A DNA stretch of 19,272 nucleotides from Bacteroidia bacterium (GTDB lineage Bacteria; Bacteroidota; Bacteroidia; Bacteroidales; Azobacteroidaceae). The translations under genes and the position numbers were made by a program. The notes beneath the pieces were generated by a model that ran no database searches, was not told the DNA's origin, and worked only from the letters and a program-made list of their open reading frames with translations. How positions within the stretch are numbered: the stretch's first letter is position 1; each line of letters opens with the position of its first letter. Location of the stretch: positions 1 to 19,272 of the forward strand of contig BNYG01000036.1 in NCBI GenBank assembly GCA_026000155.1, read 5' to 3'. Positions 12,801 to 19,272 of the stretch are shown one piece after another.

Positions 12801-14370
12801 GACAAAGCGAAACGACCACCGCCACCACGCAATGGACGCTCTGACTGTGGCGTTTACTAAACGCAGTATTATTCAATATCTCAACAATTTAAGTGCAAGA
12901 ATACCGAAAAAATGTTATTGCGGTTACGAAAAATACAGATTTGATACGGAAGAATATAAGGATTGGACTTGTCCCGATTGTGGCAGACAATATTTTGCAA
13001 AAAAAGATACAAATGCAGTTTATGGAATTGAACGAAACGACCTTTACAGAAATTCCAAAGGAAAATTGCTCATTAAACCGCCGTTTGAATTGAACGAATT
13101 TCGCGCCGAAGCCAAAAAGCATTTGGAAAATACACTGATTTCCATTAAGGCAAAAAGTAAAGTAGTTACAACCAATATCAACACTACAAAAAAGAATGGT
13201 GGAACAAATAAAAAAACACAACAAACGCCACGCGGACAGTTACATATGGAAACTGTCTATGGCAGGGTAAAACGCTATGTTACCAAAGAGGAAAATATTG
13301 GGGCTACTTTTGATGTTGAGAAAATTGCAAGCGTTACCAAACCTATTTATCGAGAGGCACTGTTGGCACGACTTGCAACATTTGATAATAATCCCAAGAA
13401 AGCATTTACAGGAAGTAATGCATTAGACAAAAAGCCGATATGGCTAAACGAAAGCCATACAGAACAAGTGCCGAAACGAATAAAAACCGTTACGCTCGAA
13501 ACCATTTATACCATTCGCAAACCCATTTCTGCTGATATTACTATTGAAGATGTAATTGACAAAGGCATTCAGGAGATTTTGAAAAAACGCCTTACTGAAT
13601 ATGGAGGAAAAGCCAAAGAAGCATTCTCTAATATTGGCGAAAATCCTATTTTTAATAAAAATGGCAAAGAAATAAAGAGTGTTACTGTGGCTGCTGTAAG
13701 CAATGTGGTTTCTTTGCATGACAAAAAAGATAAAGATGGGAAGCCTATTTTAGATGAAAACGGCAAAAAACAATCTGTTGATTTTGTACAAACCCGTAAT
13801 AATCACCATGCCGAAATTTTCAAAGTGCCTGTTTTAGATAGGGATGGTAATCTCAAAACGGATGAACAGGGCAATGCGGTTTACGAATTAAAAGGCAACA
13901 TTGTTTCATTTTTTGAATCGTTGGCAAGAGTAAATGCAGGCGTGCCGATTATTGACAAAGGATACAAAGATAAAGACGGTATTAAAGTGGATGGAAGTGA
14001 ATTTTTGTTCAGCATTAAACAAAATGAATATTTTGTGCTACCGCAATATGCGAAAAAAGAACTCGTTAATGAAGAAACAGGCGAAATTACAGGTGAAGAA
14101 GAAGTTGTTATTTTCAATCCCGAGGACATTGATTTGCTTAACTCAGACAATTATTCTTTGATAAGTCCTAATTTGTATCGTATTCAAAAGATGAAGCAAA
14201 CAGATTCAGGTGGAACAATTTTTTTTCGTCACCATTTGGAAACCGATGTGCAGGAACGCAAAGAATTGAAAGACATTGCCTATACAAGCAAGGTAATTGC
14301 TAATTTGAAAGACATTGTAAAAGTTCGAGTAAATCATATTGGACAAATTGTTTCCGTTGGAGAATATTAA
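9829..14370 (+). CDS. cas9: Cas9 endonuclease, type II-C, with zinc-ribbon insertion
   Basis: 1513 residues, long for a II-C Cas9. It cuts double-stranded DNA guided by crRNA:tracrRNA. RuvC-I has Asp8 in LGLDLGTTSIGWAL; the Arg-rich bridge helix starts at Arg61 (RTLKRSMRRNLQRYKLRR); RuvC-II has Glu730 in IRVELARE; the HNH motif FDIEHIIPQARLFDDSF has His815 with Asn838; RuvC-III has His1000 and Asp1003 in DHRHHAMDALTVAF. All catalytic residues are present, so the enzyme should be active. After RuvC-III lies a four-Cys ribbon (Cys1029, Cys1031, Cys1048, Cys1051) that I do not expect in this position in related Bacteroidota Cas9 proteins. The C-terminal part (about 1080-1513) holds the PAM-interacting region, with PRGQLHMETVYGRV near its start. 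Its TAA directly precedes the rhuM ATG. Confidence 0.97.
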   Translation: MKKILGLDLGTTSIGWALVNEAETAEEKSSIIKLGVRVNPLTVDEQQNFEKGKSITTNADRTLKRSMRRNLQRYKLRRENLIEILKENGFISDETILSENGNRTTFETYRLRAKAATEEISLEEFARVLLMINKKRGYKSSRKAKGTEDGALIDGMEVAKKLYEENITPGQYCLQLLQAGKKYLPDFYRSDLQNEFDRIWVKQNEFYSFLTDELKEELRGKNEKATWVIAASHFIWTETKKIWNSDEGKNEEVIKECKLVGIKRETKQAEQKLENFQWRAKALSGKMHPEELIIVLQKINGQISGSSGYLGAISDRSKELYFNKQTVGQYQMAVLEENPNASLRNMVFYRQDYLDEFNVIWEKQAEFHKELTNELKNEIRDVVIFYQRRLKSQKGLISFCEFESRQIEVEIDGKKKIKTTGSRVIPRSSPLFQEFKIWQILNNIEVTVSGKKGKRKKQKDNSPLLFDDVEEIDRLELNGRRFLDQDEKEILAKELFVRDKLSKSDALKLLFENPQELDLNFKTLDGNKTGFAMFQAYSKIIEISGHEPIDFKKSADDIIEYVKEIFTAFDWNTDILQFDSDTELDKQPYYKLWHLLYSFEGDNTPTGNGNLIQKITECCGFEKEYATILANVTFQDDYGSLSAKAIRKILPHLKEGNGYDVACVYAGYEKHSKSSLTKEEIENKVLKDRLDILPKNSLRNPVAEKILNQMVNVINTIIDTYGKPDEIRVELARELKKNAKEREELTKSVAENTKAHEEYKKILSQAPFNLSHISRTDIVRYKLWLELKATGFKTLYSNTYISPAKLFTGEFDIEHIIPQARLFDDSFSNKTLEKRDVNIAKGNRTAYDFMKEEYGEDGLQNYLNRVEMLYNTKSRENADEDVKSAGTISKSKYNKLKMEEKDIPDGFIDRDLRNTQYIAKKALEMLNEIVRFVVPTTGGLTDRLREDWQLVDLMKELNWDKYNKLGLTEIVEDTDYNGNIYRFSRIKPDVWTKRNDHRHHAMDALTVAFTKRSIIQYLNNLSARIPKKCYCGYEKYRFDTEEYKDWTCPDCGRQYFAKKDTNAVYGIERNDLYRNSKGKLLIKPPFELNEFRAEAKKHLENTLISIKAKSKVVTTNINTTKKNGGTNKKTQQTPRGQLHMETVYGRVKRYVTKEENIGATFDVEKIASVTKPIYREALLARLATFDNNPKKAFTGSNALDKKPIWLNESHTEQVPKRIKTVTLETIYTIRKPISADITIEDVIDKGIQEILKKRLTEYGGKAKEAFSNIGENPIFNKNGKEIKSVTVAAVSNVVSLHDKKDKDGKPILDENGKKQSVDFVQTRNNHHAEIFKVPVLDRDGNLKTDEQGNAVYELKGNIVSFFESLARVNAGVPIIDKGYKDKDGIKVDGSEFLFSIKQNEYFVLPQYAKKELVNEETGEITGEEEVVIFNPEDIDLLNSDNYSLISPNLYRIQKMKQTDSGGTIFFRHHLETDVQERKELKDIAYTSKVIANLKDIVKVRVNHIGQIVSVGEY

Positions 14371-15387
14371 ATGAAATTGCTTATGGAAAATACAAATAAT
14401 AATCTTCCCACCCCCACCGACTTCCTGCTCTACAAAGATGCCAACGGTCAAGTGAAAATAGAAATTTATCTTTTCAATGAAACGATTTGGCTAACACAAG
14501 ATAAAATCGCTCAATTATTTGCTGTTCAGCGTCCTGCTGTTACCAAACATTTGAAGAATATCTTTGAAAGCGGCGAATTACAAGAAAATTCAGTTAGTTC
14601 CATTTTGGAACTAACTGCCTCTGATGGCAAAACGTATCAAACGAAAGTTTATAATCTTGATGCTATCCTTTCAGTTGGTTATCGTGTAAACAGCATTCAG
14701 GCAACGCATTTCCGCATTTGGGCAAACAGCGTTTTAAAAGAATACCTTATCAAGGGTTTTGCCATGAACGATGAACGATTGAAAAATCCGCAGAAACTAT
14801 TTGGTCAAGATTATTTTGAAGAACAACTTGCCCGTATCCGCGATATTCGCAGCAGCGAACGCCGTTTCTATCAGAAAATTACCGATATTTATTTGCAATG
14901 CAGTGCCGATTATGAGCCGAACAGCGATATTACCAAAAAGTTTTTTGCTACCGTGCAAAATAAACTGCATTGGGCTATCACAGGACAAACCGCCGCGGAA
15001 ATTGTTGCAGCAAGAGCCGATGCCGAAAAAGCAAACATGGGACTTACTTCGTGGAAAAATGCGCCCAAAGGAATGATTCGCAAGCCCGATGTAAGTGTTG
15101 CCAAAAATTATTTGAACGAAACGGAGTTAGACCACCTCAATCGCATCGTGTCGATGTATTTGGATTATGCTGAAAATCAGGCAAAAAAAGGACAAGTAAT
15201 GTATATGCAGGATTGGGTTAAAAAATTAGATGCTTTTCTTCAATTCAATGAAGAGGTGATACTTACAGACAACGGACGTGTTAGTCATGAAGTGGCAAAA
15301 GCTTTAGCAGAAAAAGAATTTGAAAAATTCCATGCAAAGCAGTTACAGGATTATGAATCTGATTTTGATAAATTATTGGCATTATGA
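14371..15387 (+). CDS. rhuM: RhuM-family protein inside the cas operon
   Basis: 338 residues, full length for the Virulence_RhuM family. An N-terminal winged-helix-like part (about 36-70: LFNETIWLTQDKIAQLFAVQ, then VTKHLKNIFESGEL) precedes the family signature YNLDAILSVGYRVNSIQ and FRIWANSVLKEYLIKGF (about 94-130), followed by helices to the C-terminus. RhuM was named from Salmonella pathogenicity island 3; its biochemical role is unknown, and the genes are frequent inside type I restriction operons and phage islands. Here the ATG at 14371 abuts the cas9 stop (a second ATG at 14383, MENTNNN, is an equally likely start), and the stop overlaps the cas1 ATG as ATGA. It must be co-transcribed and probably translationally coupled with cas9 and cas1. 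Likely DNA-binding; intact. Confidence 0.9.
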   Translation: MKLLMENTNNNLPTPTDFLLYKDANGQVKIEIYLFNETIWLTQDKIAQLFAVQRPAVTKHLKNIFESGELQENSVSSILELTASDGKTYQTKVYNLDAILSVGYRVNSIQATHFRIWANSVLKEYLIKGFAMNDERLKNPQKLFGQDYFEEQLARIRDIRSSERRFYQKITDIYLQCSADYEPNSDITKKFFATVQNKLHWAITGQTAAEIVAARADAEKANMGLTSWKNAPKGMIRKPDVSVAKNYLNETELDHLNRIVSMYLDYAENQAKKGQVMYMQDWVKKLDAFLQFNEEVILTDNGRVSHEVAKALAEKEFEKFHAKQLQDYESDFDKLLAL

Positions 15388-16328
15388 TTAAGAAAACTCT
15401 CTATTTCGAAAACCCCGCGTATCTCAGCCTAAAGAACCAGCAACTGCTTATCAAGCTGCCGGAGGTTGAGAAAAGTGATTCTGTGCCCGAATCATTCAAA
15501 GAAAGCAGTGTGAAAACCATTCCGATAGAAGATATTGGTATTGTCATTTTAGATAACAAGCAAATAACTCTTACTCACGGACTGATAGAAGCATTGCTGG
15601 CAAATAATTGTGCGTTAATCACTTGTGGTAGCAATCGGATGCCGGTGGGTTTGCAGCTTCCGTTGGATGGAAATACCTTGCAAAGCGAGCGTTTTCAGGC
15701 GCAAATTGATGCATCACTTCCATTAAAAAAGCAGTTGTGGCAACAAACCATTCAGGCGAAAATAAGTAATCAGGCGCATGTTTTAAAAACTACCCGGAAT
15801 GCAGTTGTGGGCAATATGCTGAAATGGGTCAATGATGTAAAGAGCGGCGATAGCGAAAATTTGGAAGGGCGTGCAGCAGCGTATTATTGGAAAAATCTTT
15901 TTCCTGATATTGAAGGTTTTACACGAGGTCGCGAAGGTGTTCCTCCGAACAATCTGTTGAATTATGGTTATGCGATTTTGAGAGCGGTCATTGCGCGTGC
16001 TTTGGTGGCAAGCGGATTATTGCCGACTTTTGGGATACATCATCATAATCGCTACAATGCTTATTGTTTGGCGGATGATATCATGGAACCTTACCGTCCT
16101 TTTGTCGATAGATTAGTGGTGGAAATCGTAGAGACGTATAATTATACGTCTTTACCAATCGAATTATCCAAAGAAATAAAGACGAAATTGCTTTCCATTC
16201 CGGTGTTGGATGTTGTTATCAATGAACAACGAAGTCCTTTGATGATTGCGGCCGGTCAGACAACCGCTTCATTATCTAAATGTTATCTGGGGGAAATGCG
16301 GAAAATCGCTTATCCTTCATTCCCGTAA
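15384..16328 (+). CDS. cas1: Cas1 integrase, type II
   Basis: 314 residues, usual for type II Cas1. With Cas2 it integrates new spacers at the leader end of the array. The metal-binding residues are visible: Glu161 in NLEGRAAAYYW, the His cluster 219-221 in FGIHHHNRYNAYCLADD, and Glu235 in DIMEPYRPFVD. The N-terminal beta domain starts KTLYFENPAYLSLKNQQLL. The start overlaps the rhuM stop by 4 nt; cas2 follows after 9 nt. No csn2 or cas4 is present, which with the Cas9 type assigns subtype II-C. Confidence 0.97.
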   Translation: MIKKTLYFENPAYLSLKNQQLLIKLPEVEKSDSVPESFKESSVKTIPIEDIGIVILDNKQITLTHGLIEALLANNCALITCGSNRMPVGLQLPLDGNTLQSERFQAQIDASLPLKKQLWQQTIQAKISNQAHVLKTTRNAVVGNMLKWVNDVKSGDSENLEGRAAAYYWKNLFPDIEGFTRGREGVPPNNLLNYGYAILRAVIARALVASGLLPTFGIHHHNRYNAYCLADDIMEPYRPFVDRLVVEIVETYNYTSLPIELSKEIKTKLLSIPVLDVVINEQRSPLMIAAGQTTASLSKCYLGEMRKIAYPSFP

Positions 16329-16670
<342 letters not shown>

Positions 16671-16707
16671 ACTGATTATTGTATGGACCAACCCAAAATA
16701 AAAAATT

Positions 16708-17841
16708 ATGTATCAAATTAATAAAGCGGAAAATAGAATTATAAAAATTCAAGAAAAGACATTCTCTGAACTGGGTTTTCGAGAAAGGGACCATTTACAA
16801 GAATGGTTGGCAAATAATCCGGAGGCTCTTGGAGAGGAACTTTTAATCATACAAAAAGAATTTGATGGCTTCAACGATACAAATGAACGACTTGATTTGT
16901 TGGCAATTGACAAGCAAGGAAACCTTGTGATTGTTGAAAATAAGCTTGATGATACAGGTAGAGATGTTACTTGGCAAGTTCTTAAATATGCGTCTTATTG
17001 TTCGACTCTTTCAAAAGAAAACATTAGACAAATTTATCAAAAATACTTGGATAGACAAAGCGAAGGTTTAAATGCAGAAGAAAATTTGATTGATTTTTTC
17101 AATGCGAATGATTTTACAGAAATTAGTTTAAATAGTGGACAAACGCAACGCATAATAATGGTTGCTGGGAGTTTTAGAAAAGAAGTTACCTCCACTGTTT
17201 TATGGTTGATGAATTACAAATTAAGAATACAATGTTTTAAAGTAACACCCTATCAACTTAACGAACAGTTATTCTTAGATGTAGAACAAGTAATACCGAT
17301 GAAAGATGCCGAAGACTACATAATTAGTATGGCTGACAAAACACAAGAAGACATAAGTATGCAAGAAGAATTAAAATCTCGACATCTATTAAGGCTTGAA
17401 TTTTGGAAGCAATTGCTGAAAGAAGCTAGTAATTCAAAATTAAATAGTGTTCAAAATATAAGTCCATCTAAAGAAAATTGGATTAATTTAGGTACAGGAC
17501 TGGGCGGAGTTGCATTTGCCTTCGTAATTTCAAAGCAATCTGCAACTATTAATGTTTATATAGGCAGACCAATAAAAGAAGAAAATAAACATATATTTAA
17601 TCTTCTACAAGAGAACAAGGAATATATTGAAGCAAAATTCGGTGAACCATTGACTTGGGAAGAAACGCCAAATATAAAAAGTTCAAGAATTAAATTAGAG
17701 AAAACTGGCGTTAATTATTTTAATAAAGAAGACTGGGACGAAATGATTAAATTTATGGTTGAAGGAATGATTAGACTTGAAGAAGCTTTCAGAGAGCCAA
17801 TTAATAAAATTAAACAATCAAAATCATATAATCAGGAATAA
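16708..17841 (+). CDS. DUF4268-type protein with PD-(D/E)XK nuclease-like domain
   Basis: 377 residues. The N-terminal domain (about 20-135) has a PD-(D/E)XK layout: Asp63 in ERLDLLAID, then Glu77-Asn-Lys79 in NLVIVENKL, and the helix TWQVLKYASYCSTL with Gln90. This is the DUF91/NucS-like fold common in nucleases. The C-terminal half (about 230-365) fits DUF4268, including NWINLGTGLGGVAFAFVISK and INVYIGRP. Such proteins often lie in defence islands; their substrate is not established. It sits 37 nt after cas2 in the same direction, between the cas operon and the array. Codon use is more A/T-rich than in cas1, so it may have joined later. Confidence 0.75.
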   Translation: MYQINKAENRIIKIQEKTFSELGFRERDHLQEWLANNPEALGEELLIIQKEFDGFNDTNERLDLLAIDKQGNLVIVENKLDDTGRDVTWQVLKYASYCSTLSKENIRQIYQKYLDRQSEGLNAEENLIDFFNANDFTEISLNSGQTQRIIMVAGSFRKEVTSTVLWLMNYKLRIQCFKVTPYQLNEQLFLDVEQVIPMKDAEDYIISMADKTQEDISMQEELKSRHLLRLEFWKQLLKEASNSKLNSVQNISPSKENWINLGTGLGGVAFAFVISKQSATINVYIGRPIKEENKHIFNLLQENKEYIEAKFGEPLTWEETPNIKSSRIKLEKTGVNYFNKEDWDEMIKFMVEGMIRLEEAFREPINKIKQSKSYNQE

Positions 17842-17863
17842 ATTTTTATAGTTCTATGTACAT

Positions 17864-17892
17864 GGTCGGACATTTTGAAATGGAATCCGACC
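17864..17892 (+). promoter_or_regulatory. stable hairpin over the start of the next small ORF
   Basis: GGTCGGA (17864-17870) pairs with TCCGACC (17886-17892), and inside it CATTT (17871-17875) pairs with AAATG (17878-17882). No T-run follows, so it is not a typical terminator. It covers the TTG start at 17875 and could hide it or act as a processing site. Confidence 0.55.
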
Positions 17893-18057
17893 ACACAACG
17901 CCTTGACACAAGGGAGGAAAATGAGCAAATCAGCCAATTTTTACAACTTAGTTATGATGATTTGTTCGAAGTGAAAATAAATAGACTATCTTTGGACGTT
18001 CATCCGGAAAAACAGTTTGGGATAGTGGTTAGGATACGGGAAAAGAATAAAATATAG
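17875..18057 (+). CDS. small hypothetical protein, uncertain start
   Basis: 60 residues from a TTG at 17875; the frame is open back to the stop of the preceding gene (17839) but has no ATG. The text TTQRLDTREENEQISQFLQL and RLSLDVHPEKQFGIVVRIREK reads like a real protein. The next gene starts 6 nt after its stop. No family recognised. It could also be the C-terminal remnant of a longer gene. Confidence 0.4.
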   Translation: MKWNPTTQRLDTREENEQISQFLQLSYDDLFEVKINRLSLDVHPEKQFGIVVRIREKNKI

Positions 18058-18063
18058 AAAGAG

Positions 18064-18624
18064 ATGAAGTTATACTATTACCTGCATAAAATAAGAGAAT
18101 TTCCGCGTGATGTAAAGCACTGGTACCAAAGGGCAAAAAAAGGATATTCCTATAGAGATTTGTGGAGTATCGACTATTGGTTTATGGAAATTATGCCCAA
18201 GATGTTGACGGATTTTAAAAAGAATCTGCATGGTTGTCCATCACAATTTACAACCCATACCGATGGTACGGAATATCAGGATGTAGATAAAGGAATGAAA
18301 GATTGGGAAGCCGTTATTGACCGAATGATATTTTGCTTCACCGAAATGCATGAAGATACTTGTTCGATGAAAAACGAATATGAAGATGAATATCATCGAC
18401 AACGACATCTACCTAATGAAGGTAAACCGGTAAAGGAGTGGTTTATTCCCTGTGAAGGTACTTACCAGGGTGAGAAATACTACCGTTTGAATGAAGGCGA
18501 TGTGGAAGCTGAATTAAAAGAAAATTGGTACAAAAAAGTTCTTGCAATAGAAGAATATCGGGAAAAAATGAAAAACGAAGGATTAGAATTGTTTCGTAAA
18601 TATTTTTGGAATTTATGGGATTAA
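18064..18624 (+). CDS. hypothetical protein, phage-type
   Basis: 186 residues, rich in Trp, Tyr and charged residues. The block DLWSIDYWFMEIMPKMLTDF at about 37-56, followed by GMKDWEAVIDRMIFCFTEM, occurs in unnamed proteins of phages and plasmids as far as I recall; function is unknown. No membrane segment or catalytic motif seen. It starts 6 nt after the preceding small ORF and ends before a bidirectional terminator, so it closes the rightward transcription unit. Confidence 0.65.
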   Translation: MKLYYYLHKIREFPRDVKHWYQRAKKGYSYRDLWSIDYWFMEIMPKMLTDFKKNLHGCPSQFTTHTDGTEYQDVDKGMKDWEAVIDRMIFCFTEMHEDTCSMKNEYEDEYHRQRHLPNEGKPVKEWFIPCEGTYQGEKYYRLNEGDVEAELKENWYKKVLAIEEYREKMKNEGLELFRKYFWNLWD

Positions 18625-18672
18625 CAACCTGTGTCAAATAAAAAATCTCCTCCCATGTACCTGCTTAAACAA

Positions 18673-18705
18673 TAAAAAATCCCACTTGTTAAGTGGGATT
18701 TTTTA
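18673..18705. terminator. bidirectional terminator between genes and CRISPR array
   Basis: AAAAAATCCCACTT (18674-18687) pairs with AAGTGGGATTTTTT (18691-18704), loop GTT. With A-runs and T-runs on both sides it can stop rightward gene transcription and leftward array transcription. Confidence 0.9.
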
Positions 18706-18775
18706 TACACGAACAGTTTTTAATTTTCTAATAACATCTGTAAATAGTTGATATACAATTAAATATTGCAATTGT

Positions 18776-19130
18776 GCTGTTCGAGATGTCAAAGATACAA
18801 TTTTTTGAAAGCAATTCACAACACAATGGATGTTCGCTTTTGTGAAGAATTTGCTGTTCGAGATGTCAAAGATACAATTTTTTGAAAGCAATTCACAACC
18901 AACACATCGTCGTCGCTTTTAAAATCCGCGCTGTTCGAGATGTCAAAGATACAATTTTTTGAAAGCAATTCACAACAATGCCTTATCTTGCGTTTTTCGT
19001 GCTAAAGCTGTTCGAGATGTCAAAGATACAATTTTTTGAAAGCAATTCACAACCATCTCTTTTGATTCCAAACAAAAAGCGATGCTGTTCGAGATGTCAA
19101 AGATACAATTTTTTGAAAGCAATTCACAAC
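18776..19130 (-). CRISPR. type II-C CRISPR array, 5 repeats and 4 spacers
   Basis: Five identical 47-bp repeats at 18776-18822, 18853-18899, 18930-18976, 19007-19053 and 19084-19130, separated by four spacers of exactly 30 bp. On the minus strand the repeat starts GTTGTGAATTGCTTTC and ends CATCTCGAACAGC, the layout of Bacteroides 47-bp II-C repeats. Minus-strand orientation is chosen because the anti-repeat of the tracrRNA pairs with the first 27 nt. Each repeat contains GTTG followed after 21 nt by TATCTTTG (repeat positions 26-33), a Bacteroidota promoter, so each repeat could start the crRNA of the next spacer, as in Neisseria II-C arrays. I see no match of any spacer elsewhere in the window. 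Confidence 0.98.
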
Positions 19131-19272
19131 CATTACTCCAATACACAGGGCAAACGCATTTAAGAATTAACAGTTATTAACAATACAGGAGTAGAAACTC
19201 CCGTAAGAGTTTCGTATTATCATAATTCTTCATTATGTTTGTATTGTTAATGTTTTTGAAAGGCGGATTTAC
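19131..19272. other. flank of the array: probable leader side with a branched inverted repeat
   Basis: No gene. It lies upstream of the array in the sense of crRNA transcription, so it is the likely leader. TTAACAATACA (19177-19187) pairs with TGTATTGTTAA (19240-19250), and inside are two hairpins, GAAACTC/GAGTTTC (19194-19213) and CATAAT/ATTATG (19221-19237). The next 30 nt after the last repeat (19131-19160) are not followed by a repeat. Confidence 0.6.

Noticed and set aside
19131..19160. A fifth 30-bp spacer after the last repeat.
   Set aside because: No repeat, even a decayed one, follows at 19161-19207, and this side is upstream in the sense of crRNA transcription, so it is better read as leader.

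Overview
The window looks like a low-GC Bacteroidota chromosome, probably Bacteroidales. The grounds are the 5S and 23S sequence, many promoter boxes of the Bacteroidota form TAnnTTTG, little use of strong Shine-Dalgarno sites, a 47-bp CRISPR repeat of the Bacteroides type (begins GTTGTG, ends AACAGC), and protein families common in that phylum. Everything here was read by eye; no search or folding program was run.

Layout. 1-612 is the end of an rRNA operon (23S 3' end, a spacer full of AATTGA-type repeats, 5S, terminator). 625-2350 holds a start-less gene remnant, an A1S_2505-like gene and a long coiled-coil gene. 2460-9327 is a 6.8-kb integrative element bounded by a perfect 33-bp direct repeat. 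It carries a tyrosine integrase and a first operon of small unknown genes, then a terminator, then a second operon with an excisionase-like HTH protein, a filamentous-phage gene II/X-type replication protein and further unknowns. 9273-19250 is a type II-C CRISPR-Cas locus: tracrRNA (minus strand), then cas9-rhuM-cas1-cas2 packed stop-to-start, a PD-(D/E)XK/DUF4268 gene, two unknown genes, a bidirectional terminator, and an array of five identical 47-bp repeats with four 30-bp spacers.

Two observations stand out. First, the 33-bp repeat bounding the element is the 3' half of the tracrRNA gene (nexus to terminator stem). The element appears to have integrated into the tracrRNA gene and to carry a replacement 3' end that rebuilds it, as many elements do at tRNA genes. 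The original tail and terminator now lie 6.8 kb away at 2434-2492. Second, just upstream of the tracrRNA on the same strand is a degenerate CRISPR repeat that can pair with the anti-repeat through a long hairpin. It is preceded by a guide-like segment whose repeat-proximal 12 nt (TGTATAGTAGGT) recur exactly between the -33 and -7 boxes of the cas9 promoter. This is the architecture of a natural single-guide RNA (tracr-L in Streptococcus pyogenes) that would turn Cas9 into a repressor of its own operon; I know of no description of it for a II-C locus of this kind.

How the parts would work together (inference): repeat-embedded promoters make individual crRNAs, these pair with the short tracrRNA and load Cas9, the long tracrRNA form represses cas9, and Cas1-Cas2 acquire spacers. 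RhuM is locked into the operon with no known CRISPR role. The element has placed its end inside the RNA on which all of this depends.
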